From Variovorax sp. IB41 (GTDB lineage Bacteria > Pseudomonadota > Gammaproteobacteria > Burkholderiales > Burkholderiaceae_C), in the NCBI RefSeq assembly GCF_016405905.1, contig NZ_JAEFCB010000015.1, forward strand, positions 97,330-161,329: a DNA stretch of 64,000 nucleotides, read 5' to 3'. Of the stretch, positions 8,366 to 18,686 are shown in pieces. Within the stretch, counting starts at the first letter, position 1; each line of letters starts with the position of its first letter. Made by a program: the position numbers and the translations under genes. The notes below the pieces were generated by a model. That model was not told the DNA's origin and did not search any database. It worked only from the letters and a program-made list of their open reading frames with translations.

Positions 8366-10312
8366 TCAGCGCGAGGGCTTGAACGCACGCTTTTGTGCGT
8401 CGCGGGGCACGAACACCTTGCCCGGGCCGCCATGGCCTGCGCCATTGCCGCGCGGTGCGAAACCTTCGCGGGGAGCGAAGCCTTCACGGGGCGCGAAGCC
8501 GCCGTCGCCGCGGCCACCGCCGTGGTGACCCTGGCCGTGGCCGCCGCGCGGAGCGCTGTCGCCCCAGCCGGGCTTGCGGCCATAGCCTGCGCCACCGCCG
8601 TTGTTGCCGCCGTCGTCACGACCGCCGCCGAAGCCGGCGTTGTTGCCGCCCTGGAAGCCGCGCGGGCCCTGGTGGCCTTGGCTCGGTGCCGGGCCGCGTG
8701 CATTGCGGTCGTTGAAGCCGCTGGCGCCGGCATAGCCGCCGCCGTTGTTGCCGCGGTAGCCACCGCCGCCGCCTGCACCGCCATTGCCGAACTTGCGGTC
8801 GCGCGACTGGTTGTCGCCGCGGCCACCGCGGTACTCGCCCATCGGGGGGCGCGATTGCGGCATGCGCTGTTGCGGCTCGAGGCCGGCAACCACTTCAGCC
8901 TTGAACTGCTGGCGGCTGTATTGCTCGATGTCCATGATCTTGCGGCGATCGCGGAATTCGGCAAACGTGATCGCCAGGCCATCGCGGCCGGCACGGCCGG
9001 TGCGACCGATGCGGTGGGTGTAGTCCTCGGCCTTCATCGGCAGGCCGAAGTTGAAGACGTGGGTGATGGTCGGCACGTCGATGCCGCGGGCGGCAACGTC
9101 GGTGGCCACCAGGATCTGCACCTGGCCCTGGCGCAGCGCCATCAGGCGGCGGTTGCGCAGGCCCTGGCTCAGGGCGCCGTGCAGCGCCACGGCGCTGAAG
9201 CCTTCTTGCTGCAGGTCGTTGGCGAGGCCGTCGCACTCGACTTGCGTGCTGGCGAACACGATCGCCTGGTTGATGCTCGTGTCGCGCAGCCAGTGGTCCA
9301 GGAGCTTGCGCTTGTGCTGGCTGTTGTCGGCCCAGTACAGCGATTGCTTGATGTTGGCGTGCTTTTCCTGCGGGCTGTCGATGGTCACGCGCTGCGGCTC
9401 GCGCATCACGCGCTGGGCCAACTGCTGGATGCGCGGCGCGAAGGTGGCGCTGAACATCATCGTTTGCTGACGCTCGATGGTGAGCTGGTTGACTTCGGCC
9501 AGGTCGTCGGAGAAGCCCAGGTCGAGCATGCGGTCGGCTTCGTCGACCACCAGGAACTTGACCTGGTCCAGCTTGAGTTGCTGCGAGCGTTGCAGGTCGA
9601 GCAGGCGGCCGGGCGTGGCAACCACGAGGTCGGCGTTCTGCAGCTTGGCGATCTGCAACTGGTAAGGCATGCCGCCCACCACGTTGGCGATGCGAAGACC
9701 GCGGCAATGGCGAACGAGTTCGATGGCGTCGTGCGCGACTTGCTGCGCGAGTTCGCGCGTCGGGCACAGGATCAGGGCGCCGGGGGTGGCGGCCTTGAAG
9801 TGGCGGGCGTTGGTCGGGTCCTTGCGCTTGGGCTTCTTCGGCGCGACTTCGCCGCGGGCGACGGCTTCGGCGGCCAGGCGCTGGAACTCGGCCTTGGCTT
9901 CGGCTTCGGCTTCGGCCTGGCGCTTGAGCAGCGTGTGCAGCACGGGCAGCAGGAAGGCTGCGGTCTTGCCCGAACCGGTCTGGCTGGAGACCATCAGGTC
10001 GACAAAACGGGCCTTGCCGTCCTGGCCGGCTTCGCCGCCCATGGCGAGCGGGATCACCTTGTCTTGCACGGTGGTCGGCTGGGTGAAGCCCAGGTCGGCC
10101 ACGGCGGCGATCAGTTCGGGTGCGAGGCCCAGGCGGATGAAGCCGTTGGGCAGGCTCGGTTCCTGTTCCACCGCGGCGGCCTCGGGGGCGGCTGCATCGA
10201 GCGCCTCGAGGATCGGCGCTTCGGACACAGTGTCCACAGCGGCGGTGAATTCGTTGTTGGTAGCGGATTGCACAGGCGCGAACTCGCCCTGCGCTTCAAA
10301 AGCGTCGGTCAT
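8366..10312 (-). CDS. DEAD-box ATP-dependent RNA helicase, RhlE-like, with glycine-rich tail
   Basis: 648-aa superfamily 2 RNA helicase. In order: a variable acidic N-terminus, Q-motif (GFTQPTTVQDKVIP), Walker A (SSQTGSGKT, near residue 112), a Lys-rich insert (PKKPKRKD), DEAD box (VVDEADRML, near 259), SAT (MFSATFAP, near 287) and motif VI (HRIGRTGRAG, near 437). From about residue 485 the tail is Gly/Arg/Asn-rich with RGG-like elements, expected to bind RNA non-specifically. It ends with a tandem REGFAP repeat. The start was set at MTDAFEAQG rather than the upstream in-frame ATG at 10378. Likely role: structured RNA remodelling in ribosome assembly or mRNA decay. Confidence 0.88.
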   Translation of the reverse strand: MTDAFEAQGEFAPVQSATNNEFTAAVDTVSEAPILEALDAAAPEAAAVEQEPSLPNGFIRLGLAPELIAAVADLGFTQPTTVQDKVIPLAMGGEAGQDGKARFVDLMVSSQTGSGKTAAFLLPVLHTLLKRQAEAEAEAKAEFQRLAAEAVARGEVAPKKPKRKDPTNARHFKAATPGALILCPTRELAQQVAHDAIELVRHCRGLRIANVVGGMPYQLQIAKLQNADLVVATPGRLLDLQRSQQLKLDQVKFLVVDEADRMLDLGFSDDLAEVNQLTIERQQTMMFSATFAPRIQQLAQRVMREPQRVTIDSPQEKHANIKQSLYWADNSQHKRKLLDHWLRDTSINQAIVFASTQVECDGLANDLQQEGFSAVALHGALSQGLRNRRLMALRQGQVQILVATDVAARGIDVPTITHVFNFGLPMKAEDYTHRIGRTGRAGRDGLAITFAEFRDRRKIMDIEQYSRQQFKAEVVAGLEPQQRMPQSRPPMGEYRGGRGDNQSRDRKFGNGGAGGGGGYRGNNGGGYAGASGFNDRNARGPAPSQGHQGPRGFQGGNNAGFGGGRDDGGNNGGGAGYGRKPGWGDSAPRGGHGQGHHGGGRGDGGFAPREGFAPREGFAPRGNGAGHGGPGKVFVPRDAQKRAFKPSR

Positions 10313-10515
10313 GTAGATATCAATCTCAAACGCGAGCGCTGCCGTAGGCGGCGCCCCGTTGGTGGTTAAAAACATCAACCATCCAACGACATTCAGCTTC
10401 CGGCTAACGCCTGAGGCTGTGGCCCTTTTTGATCAGCGAATGCGATCGGGCGCGGTGTGCAAGATAGGGAGATGCAAGAGACGCTGATCTGTGTCCTTTG
10501 ACAATTGCAAATCAG

Positions 10516-10543
10516 CGAAGCCTGCGATTATGGCACGGCTTCG
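10516..10543. other. Hairpin in the 261-bp gap between orn and the helicase gene
   Basis: Arms CGAAGCC (10516-10522) and GGCTTCG (10537-10543) are followed on the plus strand by GGGTTTTT. The T-tract faces the plus strand, although both flanking genes are on the minus strand, so it is a poor terminator for orn. The rest of 10313-10573 is the helicase leader, without a convincing promoter or riboswitch. Confidence 0.35.
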
Positions 10544-10573
10544 GGTTTTTACCTAATCTCTTGTCGATGGACC

Positions 10574-11170
10574 TCAATCGGTCAGGCGCAGGAAGGTCTC
10601 CCGGTAATGGGCGAGCTCCTCGATGGACTCGTGCACATCGGCCAAGGCAGTGTGCGCCTGCTGCTTCTTGAAGGCGCTGTAGGCCGAGGGCTTCCAGCGC
10701 TTGGCCAGTTCCTTCAAGGTGCTGACGTCCAGGTTGCGGTAGTGGAAGTACGCCTCCAGCTTGGGCATGAACTTGACCAGGAACCGCCGGTCCTGCCCGA
10801 TGGTGTTGCCGCACATTGGCGAGCCGCTGCGGGGGATGTACTTGGCGATGAATTCCAGCAGTTGCTGCTCGGCCGCGGCCTCGTCGAGCGTGGAGGCCTT
10901 CACCTTGTCGATCAGGCCGCTGCGGCCATGGGTGCCCTTGTTCCAGGCGTCCATGGCGTCGAGCACGGCGTCGCTCTGATGGATGACGAGCACGGGGCCG
11001 TCGATGCGGGGCGTGAGGTCGGGGCCGGTGACGACCACGGCGATCTCGAGCAGGAACTCTTTCTCGGGGTCCAGGCCGCTCATCTCGCAGTCCAGCCAGA
11101 CCAGGTTCTGGTCGCTTCTCTTCAAAGTGGGCACGGCTGCGGGGGGCGTCGGGTCTAGGGATTCGGGCAT
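10574..11170 (-). CDS. orn: Oligoribonuclease
   Basis: 198-aa 3'-to-5' exoribonuclease of the DEDDh superfamily, which finishes RNA decay by degrading 2-5 nt oligoribonucleotides and pGpG. All motifs are present: WLDCEMSGLD with the first Asp/Glu pair (near residue 28), the NTIGQDRRFL motif (near 122) and HTALADVHESIEE with the catalytic His and last Asp (near 172). An ATG at 11170 was chosen over an in-frame TTG at 11188. The roughly 20-residue Pro-rich N-terminal extension is longer than in E. coli. It is divergent from the M48 peptidase gene with 59 bp between starts. Confidence 0.93.
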   Translation of the reverse strand: MPESLDPTPPAAVPTLKRSDQNLVWLDCEMSGLDPEKEFLLEIAVVVTGPDLTPRIDGPVLVIHQSDAVLDAMDAWNKGTHGRSGLIDKVKASTLDEAAAEQQLLEFIAKYIPRSGSPMCGNTIGQDRRFLVKFMPKLEAYFHYRNLDVSTLKELAKRWKPSAYSAFKKQQAHTALADVHESIEELAHYRETFLRLTD

Positions 11171-11229
11171 CGAAGGATTGTCGCCCAAGGCCTGCGCCCC
11201 GAATTACCGGGGACTAAACTCGCCGCTCC

Positions 11230-12495
11230 ATGTCCTATTCGCTCATCTTCACCATCGCCTTCGCGGCCGCGCTCGTTGCAGGCCTCGCTGTGAAGTTCTG
11301 GCTCGCTTCGCGGCAGGTGCGCCATGTGGCGCAGCACCGCGGCACGGTGCCGGAAGCCTTCGCGCAAACCATCACGCTCGCAGCCCACCAGAAGGCGGCC
11401 GACTACACGATCGCCAAGGCCCGCTTTGGCCTGATAGAGATGGCCTGGAGCGCGGCGCTGCTGCTGGGCTGGACGCTGCTCGGCGGGCTCGACGTGCTGA
11501 ACAAGCTGCTGCTGGTGGCGCTCGGCGGCGGCATGGTGCAGCAACTGGTGCTGCTGGCCGCCTTCGCTGCCATCGGCGGCCTGCTCGAGCTGCCGTTCAC
11601 GCTGTGGCAGACCTTCAGGCTCGAAGAGCGCTTCGGCTTCAACAAGATGACCTGGAAGCTCTGGCTGGCCGACACCGTCAAGTCGACGCTGCTCGGCGCG
11701 TTGATTGGACTGCCGATCGCGGCGCTGATCCTCTGGCTCATGGGCGCGGCCGGCACGCTCTGGTGGCTCTGGGCCTGGGCCGCGTGGATGGGGTTCAACC
11801 TGCTCCTGATGCTGATCTACCCGACCTTCATCGCGCCGCTGTTCAACAAGTTCAAGCCGCTGGACGACCCCACGCTGAAAGCGCGAGTCACCGCATTGAT
11901 GAAGCGCTGCGGCTTCGCGGCCAAGGGCCTGTTCGTGATGGATGGCAGCACCCGCAGCGCGCACGCGAATGCGTACTTCACCGGCTTCGGCGCGAGCAAG
12001 CGCGTGGTGTTCTACGACACGCTGCTGCGCCAGTTGAATGCCGGCGAAGTGGAGGCCGTGCTCGCGCACGAGCTCGGCCACTTCAAGCATCGCCACATCG
12101 TGAAGCGGCTGGTCGCGATGTTCGCGCTGAGCCTTGCCGGTTTTGCACTCCTGGGCTGGGTCTCGACGCAGGTCTGGTTCTATGCAGGCCTGGGCGTGCA
12201 GCCGAACATGTCGCCGACCGCGCCCAACAGCGCGCTGGCCCTGCTGCTGTTCATGCTCGCGGTGCCGGTGTTCGGCTTCTTCGTGGCACCGCTGCCGGCA
12301 CGTCTTTCGCGCAAGCACGAGTTCGAGGCCGATGCCTACGCCATCGCGCAGACCAGCGGCGCCGACCTCTCCGCCGCCCTGCTCAAGCTCTACCAGGACA
12401 ACGCATCCACGCTCACGCCCGATCCGGTGTTCGTCAAGTTCTACTACTCCCATCCGCCTGCGTCCGAGCGCCTCGCGCGCATGACCGCGGCGTGA
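11230..12495 (+). CDS. M48-family integral membrane metallopeptidase (Ste24/CAAX protease type)
   Basis: 421-aa membrane zinc protease. The first 200 residues hold several hydrophobic segments (starting at residue 4, then around 65-125 and 160-195), typical of the CAAX-protease N-terminal domain. The zinc site HELGHFKHRH is near residue 280, and the third ligand Glu lies in KHEFEADAYA near residue 360. The role is probably membrane protein quality control or processing of hydrophobic substrates; bacteria lack classical prenylated CAAX proteins. It heads a short plus-strand run with phhB and rsgA. Confidence 0.88.
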   Translation: MSYSLIFTIAFAAALVAGLAVKFWLASRQVRHVAQHRGTVPEAFAQTITLAAHQKAADYTIAKARFGLIEMAWSAALLLGWTLLGGLDVLNKLLLVALGGGMVQQLVLLAAFAAIGGLLELPFTLWQTFRLEERFGFNKMTWKLWLADTVKSTLLGALIGLPIAALILWLMGAAGTLWWLWAWAAWMGFNLLLMLIYPTFIAPLFNKFKPLDDPTLKARVTALMKRCGFAAKGLFVMDGSTRSAHANAYFTGFGASKRVVFYDTLLRQLNAGEVEAVLAHELGHFKHRHIVKRLVAMFALSLAGFALLGWVSTQVWFYAGLGVQPNMSPTAPNSALALLLFMLAVPVFGFFVAPLPARLSRKHEFEADAYAIAQTSGADLSAALLKLYQDNASTLTPDPVFVKFYYSHPPASERLARMTAA

Positions 12496-12526
12496 TCCAC
12501 CACCTCACCTTTCAGCAGAGCCCCTC

Positions 12527-12877
12527 ATGAGCAGCATGTTCAAACCCAAGGACTGGAAGAACCTCCCGGCCCGCCACGCACTGAGCGCCACCGAGATCGT
12601 CTCCGGCCTCGCCAAGCTCGAGGGCTGGAAGCTCACCGGCGACGGCGCCGATGTCGCGATCGAGAAGACCTTCGCCTTCTCCAACTACTTCGAGACCATC
12701 GCCTTCGTGAATGCGCTGGCGATGGTGGCGCACACGCAGGACCACCACCCCGACCTGTCGGTGCACTACAACCGCTGCGTGGTGCGCTTCAACACGCACG
12801 ACGTGAAGGGCCTCTCGGTCACCGATTTCGATTGCGCACGGCAGGCCGACGCGCTGGTTGCGAGCCCCGCCGCATGA
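12527..12877 (+). CDS. phhB: Pterin-4a-carbinolamine dehydratase
   Basis: 116-aa dehydratase that recycles 4a-hydroxytetrahydrobiopterin made by phenylalanine hydroxylase. The conserved active-site region HTQDHHPDLSVHYNRCVVRFNTHD (near residues 65-90, with the paired histidines) and the upstream hydrophobic FVNALAMVA segment fit the family. It lies 31 bp after the M48 gene and 12 bp before rsgA in the same direction. No phhA is visible in the window, so its partner must be elsewhere or its role is general pterin recycling. Confidence 0.9.
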   Translation: MSSMFKPKDWKNLPARHALSATEIVSGLAKLEGWKLTGDGADVAIEKTFAFSNYFETIAFVNALAMVAHTQDHHPDLSVHYNRCVVRFNTHDVKGLSVTDFDCARQADALVASPAA

Positions 12878-12889
12878 GGAAACACGCCT

Positions 12890-13842
12890 GTGGCTAAGCC
12901 GGGCCGCGCCGCCTTCACCCCTGCTGCACACAACACGGGGAAGGCGCACCACGACGGCCTCGTCGTCGCCAGCCACGGGCGTCACTGCCTCGTCGAAACG
13001 CCCACCGGCGAGCGGCTGATCTGCCACCCGCGCGGCAAGAAGAGCCAGGCCGTGGTCGGCGACCGCGTGCGCTGGCAGGCCACCGAGGACGAAGGCACCA
13101 TCGAAGAGGTGCTGCCGCGGCGCAACCTCTTCTACCGGCAGGACGAGATCCGCACGAAGTCTTTTGCGGCGAACCTGGACCATGTGCTGATCCTGATCGC
13201 GGCCGAGCCGGAATTTTCGGAGCACCAGTTGGCGCGCGCGCTGATCGCGGCGGAGGCGCAGCGCATCACGCCGATCATCGCGCTCAACAAGAGCGACTTG
13301 GTCGAGCCCTTCGAGCGCGCCTGGACCAAGCTCGCGCCCTATCGCCGCATGCACCACGGCGTGCTGCCGCTCTCGCTCAAGGCGTCGGGCGAGGCGGACT
13401 ACGCATCGCTGATGAAGCTGCTGTCCGGCAAGTCCACGCTGGTGCTCGGCCCTTCCGGCTCGGGCAAGAGCACGCTGACCAATCTGCTGGTGCCGGGCGC
13501 GACCGTGCTGACCCAGGAGATTTCGCAGGCGCTGAATTCGGGCAAGCACACGACCACCAGCACCACCTGGTACTGGATCGACGAAGCCCGCACCACCGGC
13601 CTGATCGACTCGCCGGGCTTCCAGGAATTCGGCCTGAACCACATCGAGCCGATGCAGCTCGCGGGGTTGATGCCCGACATCGCCGAGCACACGGGGGACT
13701 GCAAGTTCTACAACTGCACCCACCTGCACGAACCGGGCTGCGGCGTGATCTCGAACGTCGAGACGCCGACGCATGCGGGGCCGATCAGCGCGTCGCGCTA
13801 CAGGATCTACGGCGAACTGTTCGCCGAGCTGAGCCAGACGCG

Positions 13843-13849
<7 letters not shown>
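12890..13849 (+). CDS. rsgA: Ribosome small-subunit biogenesis GTPase RsgA
   Basis: 319-aa circularly permuted GTPase that checks late 30S maturation. An N-terminal OB-fold is followed by G4 (ALNKSDLV, near residue 128), then G1 (GPSGSGKST, near 188) and G3 (DSPG, near 238), an order diagnostic of the family. The C-terminal zinc site is CKFYNC with a downstream His and CGV. The start is GTG, the only sensible start after the phhB stop. Its 3' end overlaps the convergent hisC stop by 7 bp. Confidence 0.93.
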
Positions 13850-14928
<1,079 letters not shown>

Positions 14929-14938
14929 GTCGCGACCC

Positions 14939-15940
14939 TCAGCCAAGAAGGCGGGCGAGCGTCAACAGCGCCAGCAGCACCATCCACATCACGACCGAGC
15001 GCCAGACGAGGCCGACCACGCTGCGCAGATGGCCGGGCTCGGGCTCGCGCCCCGGCGTGCTGCCGCTGTCGGGCCTGCGCCCGTCGATCACGGACTCGCC
15101 GGCCTGCGCGCGCGGCAGCGGATCGGTGACTGGAATGGGGCTCAGCGAGCCGCCGCCCAGGCGCACATTCACTGCGCCGGAAGTGGCCGCGAGGATCACG
15201 CCGTCGTTCTCGTTGGGGAAACGGCGCGCATCGTTGCGCCAGCAATCGATGGCCTCCTCGAAGCTGCCGACCACCGCGAAACCCAGCGCCGTGATGCGCG
15301 CCGGCAGCCAGTCGATGCCGTGCCAGGCGCTCTCGGCGGCCTGCTGCACGGAGACGCTCGACGGTTGCACCGCGGCGCCGTTCTTGTGGGCCCAATAGCG
15401 CGCGACGAATTCGCTCATGCGGTAGAACACCGCGCCGGCCGGTCCGAGGCCGATGGCGGCGAGCACCGAGAACCAGGCCAGCACGCCGAACACGTGGCGG
15501 TGCGCGGCGATGACCGAATGCTCGATCACGTGGCGCACGATCTCGCTGCGCTTGAGTTCGGCGGCATCGACGCCCTGCCAGTGCGCGAGCAGCGAACGCG
15601 CGAGCGGCTCGTCGCCCTCGTCGAGCGCGTCGCGGATGTCGGTGAAGTGGTGGCTGAACTGCCGGAAGCCCAGCGTGACATAGAGCACCGCGATGCTCCA
15701 GAGCACCGCGAATGGCAGGCCCAGCGTGAGCACCAGCAGCCAATGCACGCCGAGCGCCACGAAGGTGGGCACGAAGACGGCGAGCCCCCAGGCGATCCAT
15801 CCGTGGTGGGGCTTGCCCGCATCGAAATTGCGGCTGGTCCAGCGCGTCCACGCGAGAACGGTGCCGTACACGGGGTTGTGAGGGCCCAGCGGCCTCACTT
15901 GCTCGATCAGCAACGCGCACAGGATGGCAAAGAAGCTCAT
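14939..15940 (-). CDS. CobD/CbiB-family membrane protein
   Basis: 333-aa polytopic membrane protein of the CobD/CbiB family. In cobalamin synthesis the canonical enzyme attaches aminopropanol to cobyric acid. Visible features are the N-terminal IEQVRPL element, hydrophobic segments near residues 50-90 and 150-175, the EFVARYWAHKNGA segment, the GSFEEAIDCWRNDA region and a C-terminal hydrophobic anchor. A roughly 40-residue Pro/Ser-rich linker precedes the last helix. Family members in Comamonadaceae are annotated only as CobD/CbiB family, and no other cobalamin gene is here, so the cobinamide reaction is not assured. Followed by hisC. Confidence 0.75.
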   Translation of the reverse strand: MSFFAILCALLIEQVRPLGPHNPVYGTVLAWTRWTSRNFDAGKPHHGWIAWGLAVFVPTFVALGVHWLLVLTLGLPFAVLWSIAVLYVTLGFRQFSHHFTDIRDALDEGDEPLARSLLAHWQGVDAAELKRSEIVRHVIEHSVIAAHRHVFGVLAWFSVLAAIGLGPAGAVFYRMSEFVARYWAHKNGAAVQPSSVSVQQAAESAWHGIDWLPARITALGFAVVGSFEEAIDCWRNDARRFPNENDGVILAATSGAVNVRLGGGSLSPIPVTDPLPRAQAGESVIDGRRPDSGSTPGREPEPGHLRSVVGLVWRSVVMWMVLLALLTLARLLG

Positions 15941-15981
15941 CCTTCGATGATAGCGAGAGAGCCCGCGGGTTCAGCCGGCAT

Positions 15982-16722
15982 TCAGGCGCTGAGGAAACGG
16001 TAAAGATTGCGCAGCATGCCGGCGGTGGCGCCCCAGACGAAGCGCTCGTCGGCACCGTCCTGGTAAGGCATCGAGTACCACTGGCGCTTCGTCCCGTCGG
16101 GGGCGGGCACGGTGTGGTGGCGGTGGTTGGCCGGGTCCATCAGCCACGCGAGCGGCACTTCGAAGGCATCGGCGACTTCGTAGGGATTGAGGGTGAGTTC
16201 GAAGCCGGGCTGCACCAGCGCGACCACCGGCGTCACGATGAAGGAGGTGACCGTCGTGTAGGTCGGCAGGTTGCCGAGCACCTCGATGTATTGCGCCGAG
16301 AGGCCGACCTCTTCCCAGGCCTCGCGCAAGGCGGCTGCGGCGACGTTCGCGTCCTCCGGGTCGACGCGGCCACCGGGAAACGCCACCTGACCCGAATGGG
16401 TCGAGAGGTGCGCGGTGCGCTCGGTCAGCAGCACGGTCGCGCCTTGCGGGCGTTGCACGATCGGCACGAGCACCGCGGCCTGGGCGGGGGTGCGCTCGGT
16501 CATTCGCGGCTCGCGGCGCAGCTCGGGGGTCCAGACCGGCGGTGTCTCGAAACGCGCCCGCAGGGCCTGCGCCGTCAACTGGTCGTGCGGCACTGCCGGC
16601 AGCCCATCGTTCCTCACAGCGAAAGGCGCCTTGCGCGGATCGAACGGCGGCAGCGTGGACGGCGCCACGGCGTTGACGGGTTCGAGCGAGGGGTCCTGCG
16701 GGGAAGTGGATGAGGAGGTCAA
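15982..16722 (-). CDS. CoA pyrophosphatase, Nudix hydrolase family
   Basis: About 246 aa. The Nudix box begins GGRVDPEDANVAAAALREAW and ends EEVGL near residue 130, matching GX5EX7REUXEEXGU. It is preceded by the TERTAHLSTHSGQVAFPGG segment typical of CoA and NADH diphosphatases (NudL-like). The expected reaction is CoA to phosphopantetheine plus 3',5'-ADP. The start is uncertain. No ATG lies near the family N-terminus, and the TTG used here lacks a clear ribosome site; a GTG at 16668 is possible. It is 41 bp upstream of the cobD-like gene on the same strand. Confidence 0.82.
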   Translation of the reverse strand: MTSSSTSPQDPSLEPVNAVAPSTLPPFDPRKAPFAVRNDGLPAVPHDQLTAQALRARFETPPVWTPELRREPRMTERTPAQAAVLVPIVQRPQGATVLLTERTAHLSTHSGQVAFPGGRVDPEDANVAAAALREAWEEVGLSAQYIEVLGNLPTYTTVTSFIVTPVVALVQPGFELTLNPYEVADAFEVPLAWLMDPANHRHHTVPAPDGTKRQWYSMPYQDGADERFVWGATAGMLRNLYRFLSA

Positions 16723-16799
16723 GAGATGAAAAGTACCGGAGCCGGAATGAAGAAGTAGAGCGGAAAAACGAAAAGTTGTCTTTGGGCGGGAGCAACAAC

Positions 16800-16829
16800 G
16801 CAAAAAGCCGCCAGAGCGGCGGCTTTTTG
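16800..16829. terminator. Rho-independent terminator after rplS
   Basis: A GCCGCC/GGCGGC stem (16807-16812 with 16818-16823) is flanked by A5 and T5, so it can act in both directions. It lies 18 bp after the rplS stop on the minus strand and ends the rpsP-rimM-trmD-rplS transcript. Confidence 0.88.
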
Positions 16830-16846
16830 CACTGCAGGAAAACGGC

Positions 16847-17230
16847 TTACTTGGCGGCCGCTGCTGCTTGCGACTTGCCCGGCAGCTTTTCCTTGATACG
16901 TGCCGAACGGCCGCTGCGATCGCGCAGGTAGTACAGCTTGGCGCGGCGCACATCGCCACGACGCTTGACTTCGATGCCGGCGATCAGCGGGCTGTAGGTC
17001 TGGAACGTACGTTCCACGCCTTCGCCGCTGGAGATCTTGCGCACGGTGAAGCCGCTGTTGAGGCCGCGATTGCGCTTGGCGATCACGACGCCTTCGTAGG
17101 CCTGCACGCGCTTGCGGGTGCCTTCGACGACGCTCACGCTGACGATGACCGTGTCACCGGGCATGAAATCGGGGATCTTCTTGCCGAGGCGGGCGATTTC
17201 TTCCTGCTCGAGGGTTTCGATGAGGTTCAT
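16847..17230 (-). CDS. rplS: 50S ribosomal protein L19
   Basis: 127 aa at the 30S-50S interface. Family signatures include MNLIETLEQEEI at the start, FMPGDTVIVSV, the basic KRVQAYEGVVIAKRN region and GVERTFQTYSP, followed by KLYYLRDRSGRSARIKEKL. The C-terminus carries a short Ala-rich extension. It is last in the conserved rpsP-rimM-trmD-rplS order. The 113-bp trmD-rplS gap is the longest within the operon and could hold an extra promoter: a TATAAT is present on the minus strand at 17343-17348, over the trmD stop. Confidence 0.97.
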   Translation of the reverse strand: MNLIETLEQEEIARLGKKIPDFMPGDTVIVSVSVVEGTRKRVQAYEGVVIAKRNRGLNSGFTVRKISSGEGVERTFQTYSPLIAGIEVKRRGDVRRAKLYYLRDRSGRSARIKEKLPGKSQAAAAAK

Positions 17231-17343
17231 GATTTCCTGATATTCGATCGTGTCGGGCTACACAAAAGGCGCCGTTGGTATCTGTCACCCTGGGATGAGC
17301 AGAAGGCCAGGCGCGGCCGGGCAGAGGATCGGGGAGCCCGAGA

Positions 17344-18090
17344 TTATAGCTTTTTTTTCAGCGCCGTCTCATCGGCCTTGTCCAGGCGGCCGGCAGCGCG
17401 AGCGGCGTTGATCAGGTCGGGGCGCCGGGCGGCCGTCATGGCCAGCCGCTGGTCCCGGCGCCAGCGCTCGATCTGCGCGTGGTGACCCGAGAGCAACGGT
17501 GCCGGAACGCCCTGCCCGTTCCACTGCTCGGGCCGGGTGTAGTGCGGGCAGTCGAGCAGGCCGTCGAGCGCGGGGTTGAAGCTGTCCTGAACGTGGCTGG
17601 CCTCGTCGCCGAGCACGCCGGGTTGCAGCCGCGCCACGGCGTCGAGCAGCGCCATGGCCGCGATCTCGCCGCCCGAAAGGACGAAGTCGCCCAGGCTGAT
17701 CTGGTGGGTGACGCGCGCATCGATGAACCGCTGGTCGATGCCTTCGTAGCGGCCACAGACCAGCACCGCGCCCTCGCTGGCCGACCACTTCTCGACCGCC
17801 TCATGGCGCAGCGCCTCGCCGATGGGAGAAAACAGCACGATCGGCGCATCCGCCCCGCGCGCGGTCAGCGCCGCATCGAGGCAGGCCGAGAGCGGCTCGG
17901 CCATCATCACCATGCCGGGGCCGCCGCCGAAGGGCCGGTCGTCCACGCGCTTGTAGTTGCCCTGCGCGAAATCGCGCGGATTCCAGAGCACGACCTCGAC
18001 CTGCTTGGATTCGTAGGCGCGACGCGTCACGCCGCTGGCCATGAAGGGCGCGAACAGTTCGGGAAAGAGCGTGAGGACGTCGAAGCGCAT
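17344..18090 (-). CDS. trmD: tRNA (guanine-N1)-methyltransferase
   Basis: 248-aa SPOUT methyltransferase making m1G37 in tRNAs that read CNN/CGG-type codons, preventing +1 frameshifts. It begins MRFDVLTLFPELF. The trefoil-knot SAM site spans VCGRYEGIDQRF (near residue 115) and ISLGDFVLSGGE (near 135), and the C-terminal domain includes YTRPEQWNGQGVPAPLLSG. It lies 25 bp after rimM in the conserved ribosomal operon. Longer in-frame readings reach back over rimM but would precede the canonical start, so they were dropped. Confidence 0.97.
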   Translation of the reverse strand: MRFDVLTLFPELFAPFMASGVTRRAYESKQVEVVLWNPRDFAQGNYKRVDDRPFGGGPGMVMMAEPLSACLDAALTARGADAPIVLFSPIGEALRHEAVEKWSASEGAVLVCGRYEGIDQRFIDARVTHQISLGDFVLSGGEIAAMALLDAVARLQPGVLGDEASHVQDSFNPALDGLLDCPHYTRPEQWNGQGVPAPLLSGHHAQIERWRRDQRLAMTAARRPDLINAARAAGRLDKADETALKKKL

Positions 18091-18115
18091 GCGCGCAATG
18101 CCGGTATCGGCGGGA

Positions 18116-18670
18116 TCAGAAATCGGGTTGCCAGTCGACCGTGATGAGACGGCCATGCAGGTCGACCTTGTCGACGAAGACAGCGACGAAAGGCACCATC
18201 CGCTCGACGGCCTTGCCGTCTTCTTGAGCGGCAAGCACCAGCGTGGTCTGCGGGCCGGTGGCGAGCAGTTCACGCACCGTGCCGAGCGCGACGCCTTCGC
18301 GGTTGACGACCGACAGGCCGATCAGGTCGACCCAGTAGTACTCGTCGTCGCCGGCCGTGGGAAAGCTGGAGCGCGGCACGAACACGCGCGCGCCGCGCAG
18401 GGCCTCGGCCGCATTGCGGTCAGGCACCTCTTCGGACGAGGCGACGATGCAGTCGGAATGTTCTTTGGCTTCGCGGATCGCGAGCCGGAAAGCGGCGTTC
18501 GCCGAGGCTCCGGGAGCCTGCAGGAACCAGCGCTTGGAAGAAAAAAGCGCCTCGGGCTGGGCGCTGTGGGGCAGGACCTTGAACCAGCCCTTGATGCCCC
18601 ATGCATCGGCGATGCGTCCTACCTCGATCGCATCCGCCGGCAATTCGGCGGTTTCGAGTGCGGGCAACAT
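18116..18670 (-). CDS. rimM: 16S rRNA processing protein RimM
   Basis: 184-aa ribosome maturation factor that binds S19 and assists 30S head assembly. The N-terminal RimM domain includes EVGRIADAWGIKGWFKV. The C-terminal PRC-barrel includes DEYYWVDLIGLSVVNREG, then LGTVRELLATGPQTTLVL and the terminal MVPFVAVFVDKVD. It starts 16 bp after the rpsP stop. Confidence 0.96.
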   Translation of the reverse strand: MLPALETAELPADAIEVGRIADAWGIKGWFKVLPHSAQPEALFSSKRWFLQAPGASANAAFRLAIREAKEHSDCIVASSEEVPDRNAAEALRGARVFVPRSSFPTAGDDEYYWVDLIGLSVVNREGVALGTVRELLATGPQTTLVLAAQEDGKAVERMVPFVAVFVDKVDLHGRLITVDWQPDF

Positions 18671-18686
18671 CGCCGTGCGTGACGGC